A DNA stretch of 64,000 nt from Betaproteobacteria bacterium UBA5216 (GTDB taxonomy: Bacteria; Pseudomonadota; Gammaproteobacteria; Burkholderiales; SG8-41), in NCBI GenBank assembly GCA_002412495.1, contig DHVE01000090.1, positions 1 to 64,000 of the forward strand. Reading direction: 5' to 3'. Position numbers and translations under genes: made by a program. Shown here piece after piece: positions 60,540 to 64,000 of this stretch (the stretch's first letter is position 1; each line of letters starts with the position of its first letter). Below the pieces are notes generated by a model. The model had not been told where the DNA came from. It made no database searches and was given only the letters and a program-made list of their open reading frames with translations.

Positions 60540-61748
60540 TTACAACCAGCGTTGCATCGGGTAGCCACCCAGAAATGGGCGTTGTAGCGCCGCGCGGGCA
60601 ATTTGGCGGCCCCATTTGAATTCCTTGTAGAGCACGACAAAGCGCCACATGTCGCGCAGTACTTTGGCGCGGTCGCGCCAGCCGAGCGCCATCAGGGCCG
60701 CCGGGAAATCGGCCTCGTGCGGCCTGTCAAAGGCGATTTTCAGCGGATTCCACTGGTCAGACGTGCGGCGCACTTCCGAGCCGATCATGCGGCGGTACAT
60801 GTCTTGCATCGGGCGATTGCGCAGCCGCGCCTCGACGATGGCCTCGCCGCAGATCGCGCCAGAGTGCAGCGCGCAACTCATGCCTTCGCCGATCATGTTG
60901 AGAAACCCCGCCGCCTGACCGGTGATCAGCACGTTGTCCCTGCCGAACACGTAACGGTTGATCAGCGACGGCCCGAAGTTTTCAGCGCAGCCCTCGTCAT
61001 CCGTGTGCGGATGGAGGCGCACGCCATGTTTTTCACCGAGGTAATTCACCACGTTGGCGTGTTTTTTCGCGAAGTTGTCGCCGCGCTTGAAGCCGACGCC
61101 GACGATCTGCCGTCCATCGCGCGCGTGGCTCCAGGTGTAATGTCCGAGACCGGGATGAAACCAAAAATGAAAATAGTCCGGGCTCAGCGGGCATTCGATG
61201 ATGTCGTGAAATTTCTGCCCGACGAAAAACCACGGAATCTGCTTGGGGTAATCCGGATACACCGCGCGGACTACCAACGAGCTGGGGCCGTCCGCGCCGA
61301 TCACCTGACGCGCGCGGTATTCGACCGGTTCGCCGTGCTTGCGCGCGTGAACCAGCACGTGGTCGCCCTTGTCTTCGAGCCCGGCGAACGAGGTCTGGTC
61401 GTGAACCTCCGCGCCGCTTTGCTGGATCGCCCAGTAGTCGGAATACTTGCGGTGCAGATGCGGCGTGGTGCCGCCGAAAAAATCCATCGGCAACGACACC
61501 ATGCTTGGAAAATGAAAGGTCACGCCGCGGCACGCGGTGGGCTCGTGCAGGGCCTCGCTCGGCAGCGGGCCGAAGTTCTCCAGCAAAAACCGGTGGCCGC
61601 GCGGCGACAGGATACCGCTGCAAATTTTATGGCGCGGCAGTTCCTTGCGTTCGAGGATGACGGTTTCCAGCCCGGCATCGACGGTGCGCTTGGCTGCCGC
61701 GGCCGCCGCGAGGCTCGCGCCGACGATAATGACATCGACCGTGCGCAT
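60540..61748 (-). CDS. FAD-dependent geranylgeranyl-reductase-like oxidoreductase
   Basis: 402 residues of the GR2 flavoprotein type. N-terminal Rossmann strand VDVIIVGASLAAAAAAK (a GASxA variant of GxGxxG), ICSGILSPRG near residue 43, the GADGPSS motif and a second FAD motif GQAAGFLNMIGEGMSCAL, as in geranylgeranyl reductases that saturate isoprenoid double bonds. The three leftward genes overlap by ATGA (61745-61751 region) and form a unit with the Fe-S and FAD proteins upstream. Alternatives are other GR2 monooxygenases or halogenase-like enzymes. Confidence 0.8.
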   Translation of the reverse strand: MRTVDVIIVGASLAAAAAAKRTVDAGLETVILERKELPRHKICSGILSPRGHRFLLENFGPLPSEALHEPTACRGVTFHFPSMVSLPMDFFGGTTPHLHRKYSDYWAIQQSGAEVHDQTSFAGLEDKGDHVLVHARKHGEPVEYRARQVIGADGPSSLVVRAVYPDYPKQIPWFFVGQKFHDIIECPLSPDYFHFWFHPGLGHYTWSHARDGRQIVGVGFKRGDNFAKKHANVVNYLGEKHGVRLHPHTDDEGCAENFGPSLINRYVFGRDNVLITGQAAGFLNMIGEGMSCALHSGAICGEAIVEARLRNRPMQDMYRRMIGSEVRRTSDQWNPLKIAFDRPHEADFPAALMALGWRDRAKVLRDMWRFVVLYKEFKWGRQIARAALQRPFLGGYPMQRWL

Positions 61749-62698
61749 CAGGCGTGAGTCCTGGATTTCATGCCGGTATATTCCAATAATTCGGCGAGGT
61801 ACACCACCGGTAAATCACAAACCTGTTTGAACGCCGTGATGTCTTCCTCGCTTTCAACCACGATTCGCTGGATTTTTCGCCCCTGAAGTATCCAGCGCGC
61901 CTGCGCGGTGTCGTCGGGTGTTTCGAGCCCGAGCCGCTGGCGCAGATTGCGTGCGGTGGCGGGGATCGCGAAACGCTGAAGATCCAGATTCATGGCGCAG
62001 CCGGTATCGTGGCGCAAATTGTCGTAGTGTTGCACGCGCCGCGCGTGGTCAAAGTGAAACGCGCGCGGTTCGATCACGTATAGATCATCGGCGCGCAGCG
62101 CGCGGCGTATCTCAGGGCGCAGGCTTAAGGCAAAACCCAGGCTGGTCGCGCGCACTCGCGGCAGCCAGTCCGTGAGCGCGCGCAAGAGCAGGCCATCGGT
62201 GACGATAAGGGTTTGGGCGGCGCGCAGCGGCGCGAGAAAGGCTTCCAGACGGTGTGCGGGAATGTCTTCGCCGGCTTCCAGGGCAAGCGCGATATCACTG
62301 CCACTGTCGGCCGCGAGCACGCAGCCCAAATAAGCCGCCGCCTGCGTGTGCGCGGCGTGATGGCCCGCCAGCAGCATGTCACCGCCTGCGTGGCCGGTGG
62401 CGGGTGCCGCGTCATGCAGCGGCGCGGGCGCCAGCGGCGGCAGTTGACGGCGCAGCGCCAGCACCATGTCCACCAGTGCGATGTTTTCGGGGCAGGCCGG
62501 TTCGCATGAGCCGCACAGGGTGCAGCTTTCGACGAACGGCGCGAGATCGGCCACCGGCACGCCGTGCTGCAAGGCCTTCGCGCGTCCGTGTGGCGTGTGA
62601 CGCAGGTCGCGCGTGGCGCGCCACACCGGGCACGACAGTTGGCATACGCCGCAGCCGCTGCAGGCGGTGAAATCGGCGCGGTTTGGCGTTGGCGTCAT
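61748..62698 (-). CDS. Two-cluster 4Fe-4S electron-transfer protein
   Basis: 316 residues. Two ferredoxin motifs lie near the N-terminus: CSGCGVCQLSCP and CTLCGSCEPACP. The remaining 230 residues resemble the CCG-domain part of GlpC/GlcF-type subunits, but only single cysteines remain (YLGCVLA, TGCAMN), so a third haem-disulfide-type site is doubtful. Start and stop overlap the neighbouring genes by ATGA, implying a stoichiometric complex with the FAD oxidase and the GGR-like reductase. Confidence 0.85.
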   Translation of the reverse strand: MTPTPNRADFTACSGCGVCQLSCPVWRATRDLRHTPHGRAKALQHGVPVADLAPFVESCTLCGSCEPACPENIALVDMVLALRRQLPPLAPAPLHDAAPATGHAGGDMLLAGHHAAHTQAAAYLGCVLAADSGSDIALALEAGEDIPAHRLEAFLAPLRAAQTLIVTDGLLLRALTDWLPRVRATSLGFALSLRPEIRRALRADDLYVIEPRAFHFDHARRVQHYDNLRHDTGCAMNLDLQRFAIPATARNLRQRLGLETPDDTAQARWILQGRKIQRIVVESEEDITAFKQVCDLPVVYLAELLEYTGMKSRTHA

Positions 62699-64000
62699 CA
62701 GAAAATCACGTCACGGTTCAAAATCATCGCCGGGTCGGCGGCGCGTTTCATCGCGAGATGGCGATCCACCAGCGCATCCCCAAACACGCGGCGGATGTAG
62801 CCCTTCATCATGCCGCCGAAACGGTAGTAGCTCGCGCCGATGTCCACGCCGATGTCGTAAATCTCGTTCTTGAACGACTGCAACAGGTCGCGGCTGTAAA
62901 CCGCCCCATCGCGCGGCATCACCGGTTCAAACTCGCAACCGTAGGCCCAGCCTTCAGCGTCGGGCGGGATGCACGACATTTCGTAGTGCGCGCGATGCTC
63001 GGGGCGCAGCTTGATGCCCACGCAGTAGAGCGTGTAATACGGAAAATATTTGCGGCACACCGCATTGCCGCGTTCCACGGCGGTTATGAACTTATCGGCG
63101 GACGTGGCGAGATCGGGAATCACCATCTGGCGGCTGCCCCAGTGCTTCCATACCGCGCGCGAAAACACCACCGTGCGGTCGTGCATCACGCCGTCACGCA
63201 GATGTTCCGGTCGTCTGAACTCGGGGAATACCGCGCGCTTGCGTTGCAGCAGATACCAGGCTTCGCGCAGTTTCCAAGGACGCAGTGCATAGCGCCCAAG
63301 CAGGCATAGCGTAAAACCGAGCTCACCGTGACCGCGCAGACGACCGCGCCAGTTCGCATGGAACACCGCTTCGCGTTCGGGTGAGTCAAATGCCACCAGC
63401 AGGTTGACCGCGCAATCCATGATCGTAAGGATGCCGGAGTAATCGCTGGCGTCGTTACGGTCGATGAGTTGCAGGTCTTCGATGGCAGTGCGCAGCGAGG
63501 CGTAATAAAAGTAATGCATGCGCAGCGGTGTATAGCGGCGCACCTTGAGCGTGGCCTCGGTGATCACGCCGAACTGGCCGTAGCCGAGGATCACGCGCTG
63601 AAAGAGTTCCGCGTTATGCGTATCCGAGCATTCAACGATGTCGCCCGTTGGCGTGACCACTTGCAGGGCGAGCGCCTGATCGGCGCTGCACCCGAGACGC
63701 GGCGAATTCACATCGATGCCGCCTACGCCCAGTGTGCCGCCGACCGACGAGGTGAGATTGAGCGGCGCCGACAGATAATCGAGATCGTGGCGGCGCAGTT
63801 CTTCCGCGAGGCTGTGCCAGAAAATGCCGGCCTCGGTGCGCACCGTCAACGTGTCGGCATCCACGCGCAGCACCCGGCTCATGCCCGTCATGTCGAGCAG
63901 CACGCCGCCGAAGGCGACCGATTCGCCTTCGGTCGTCAGCCCGCCGCCGCGCACGGTAATGGGCACGCGGTACTGCTGCGCGGTCTGTAGCAGCGCGGCG
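62698..64000 (-). CDS. FAD-binding (PCMH-type) oxidoreductase, 5' end outside window
   Basis: The gene reads off the right edge: codons for QTAQQYRV precede the visible VPITVRGGG. The PCMH-type FAD domain shows VRGGGLTTEG, GGTLGVGGIDVNSPRLGCSADQ and NAELFQRVILGYGQFGVITEA, most like cytokinin-oxidase-type flavoproteins. The His that links FAD covalently in RGGGHS proteins is Leu here. The C-terminal region ends RAADPAMILNRDVIF. Together with the Fe-S protein it resembles a GlcD/GlcF-like dehydrogenase pair. Its start and any upstream gene cannot be seen. Confidence 0.82.
   Translation of the reverse strand, partial: AALLQTAQQYRVPITVRGGGLTTEGESVAFGGVLLDMTGMSRVLRVDADTLTVRTEAGIFWHSLAEELRRHDLDYLSAPLNLTSSVGGTLGVGGIDVNSPRLGCSADQALALQVVTPTGDIVECSDTHNAELFQRVILGYGQFGVITEATLKVRRYTPLRMHYFYYASLRTAIEDLQLIDRNDASDYSGILTIMDCAVNLLVAFDSPEREAVFHANWRGRLRGHGELGFTLCLLGRYALRPWKLREAWYLLQRKRAVFPEFRRPEHLRDGVMHDRTVVFSRAVWKHWGSRQMVIPDLATSADKFITAVERGNAVCRKYFPYYTLYCVGIKLRPEHRAHYEMSCIPPDAEGWAYGCEFEPVMPRDGAVYSRDLLQSFKNEIYDIGVDIGASYYRFGGMMKGYIRRVFGDALVDRHLAMKRAADPAMILNRDVIF

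Noticed and set aside
58988..60640. A 550-codon open frame on the minus strand
   Set aside because: It is antisense to two well-supported receptor genes, is rich in His/Arg typical of reverse-frame shadows in GC-rich DNA, and shows no domain.
1..64000. CRISPR arrays, tRNA or rRNA genes, complete insertion sequences, phage genes
   Set aside because: No regularly spaced repeats, no cloverleaf with conserved tRNA boxes, no transposase or integrase frame and no phage structural motifs were seen on either strand; a dedicated search could still find a degenerate case.

Overview
The window is a dense, high-GC bacterial segment that looks like a Burkholderiales-type betaproteobacterium. This rests on the extreme abundance of Bug/TctC-type periplasmic solute-binding proteins, a typical betaproteobacterial CspA, and dispersed repeats of a kind common in that order. 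The exact genus cannot be told from the sequence. I find about 60 protein genes, one clear pseudogene fragment, several hairpins and dispersed repeats, and no rRNA, tRNA, CRISPR array or intact insertion sequence.

Layout. 80-6470: two receptor genes beside a type I extradiol (VOC) dioxygenase, a beta-class glutathione transferase, cspA with a long leader, and a C-C-bond-type alpha/beta hydrolase. 6836-10767: a rightward operon of CocE/NonD hydrolase, short-chain dehydrogenase and MmgE/PrpD protein. 10838-15633: three receptors, a two-barrel EthD-like protein and a TauD/TfdA oxygenase. 15759-18843: a secreted protein, a cytochrome c and a PQQ glucose/sorbosone-type dehydrogenase. 18876-20848: a Tat-exported caspase-like protease and a small membrane protein. 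21031-28287: a second TauD/TfdA oxygenase, an HIBADH-like dehydrogenase, an SMP-30-like secreted protein and four receptors. 28453-28968: an isolated low-GC DUF6680 gene. 29165-33917: SDR, M28-like protein, and a three-subunit cobalt-type nitrile hydratase/thiocyanate hydrolase-like enzyme with a receptor and a receptor pseudogene. 34107-45273: CBS protein, esterase, bicupin, receptors, TauE/SafE permease, class II aldolase, second CocE hydrolase, GST and SnoaL protein. 45726-50027: amidohydrolase, two receptors and an FAH-family hydrolase. 50386-56457: three tandem PQQ alcohol-dehydrogenase-like genes, a cytochrome c and a cytochrome b561. 56509-60490: hydrolase plus three receptors. 60540-64000: a leftward module of FAD reductase, 4Fe-4S protein and FAD oxidase (cut by the window edge).

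The genes read as a catabolic archipelago. Nineteen intact orphan TctC-type receptors, with no TctA/TctB permease and no recognisable DNA-binding transcription regulator nearby, are interleaved with enzymes for organic acids, esters, aromatic ring-cleavage products, nitriles and alcohols.

The most striking observation is in the first PQQ dehydrogenase (50386-52065). An in-frame TGA sits exactly where both paralogues encode the second cysteine of the vicinal Cys-Cys pair. It is followed 9 bases later by a perfect 8-bp hairpin with a 6-base loop, built from codons that differ from both paralogues. This is what a selenocysteine codon with a bacterial SECIS element would look like. A simple nonsense mutation remains the alternative.
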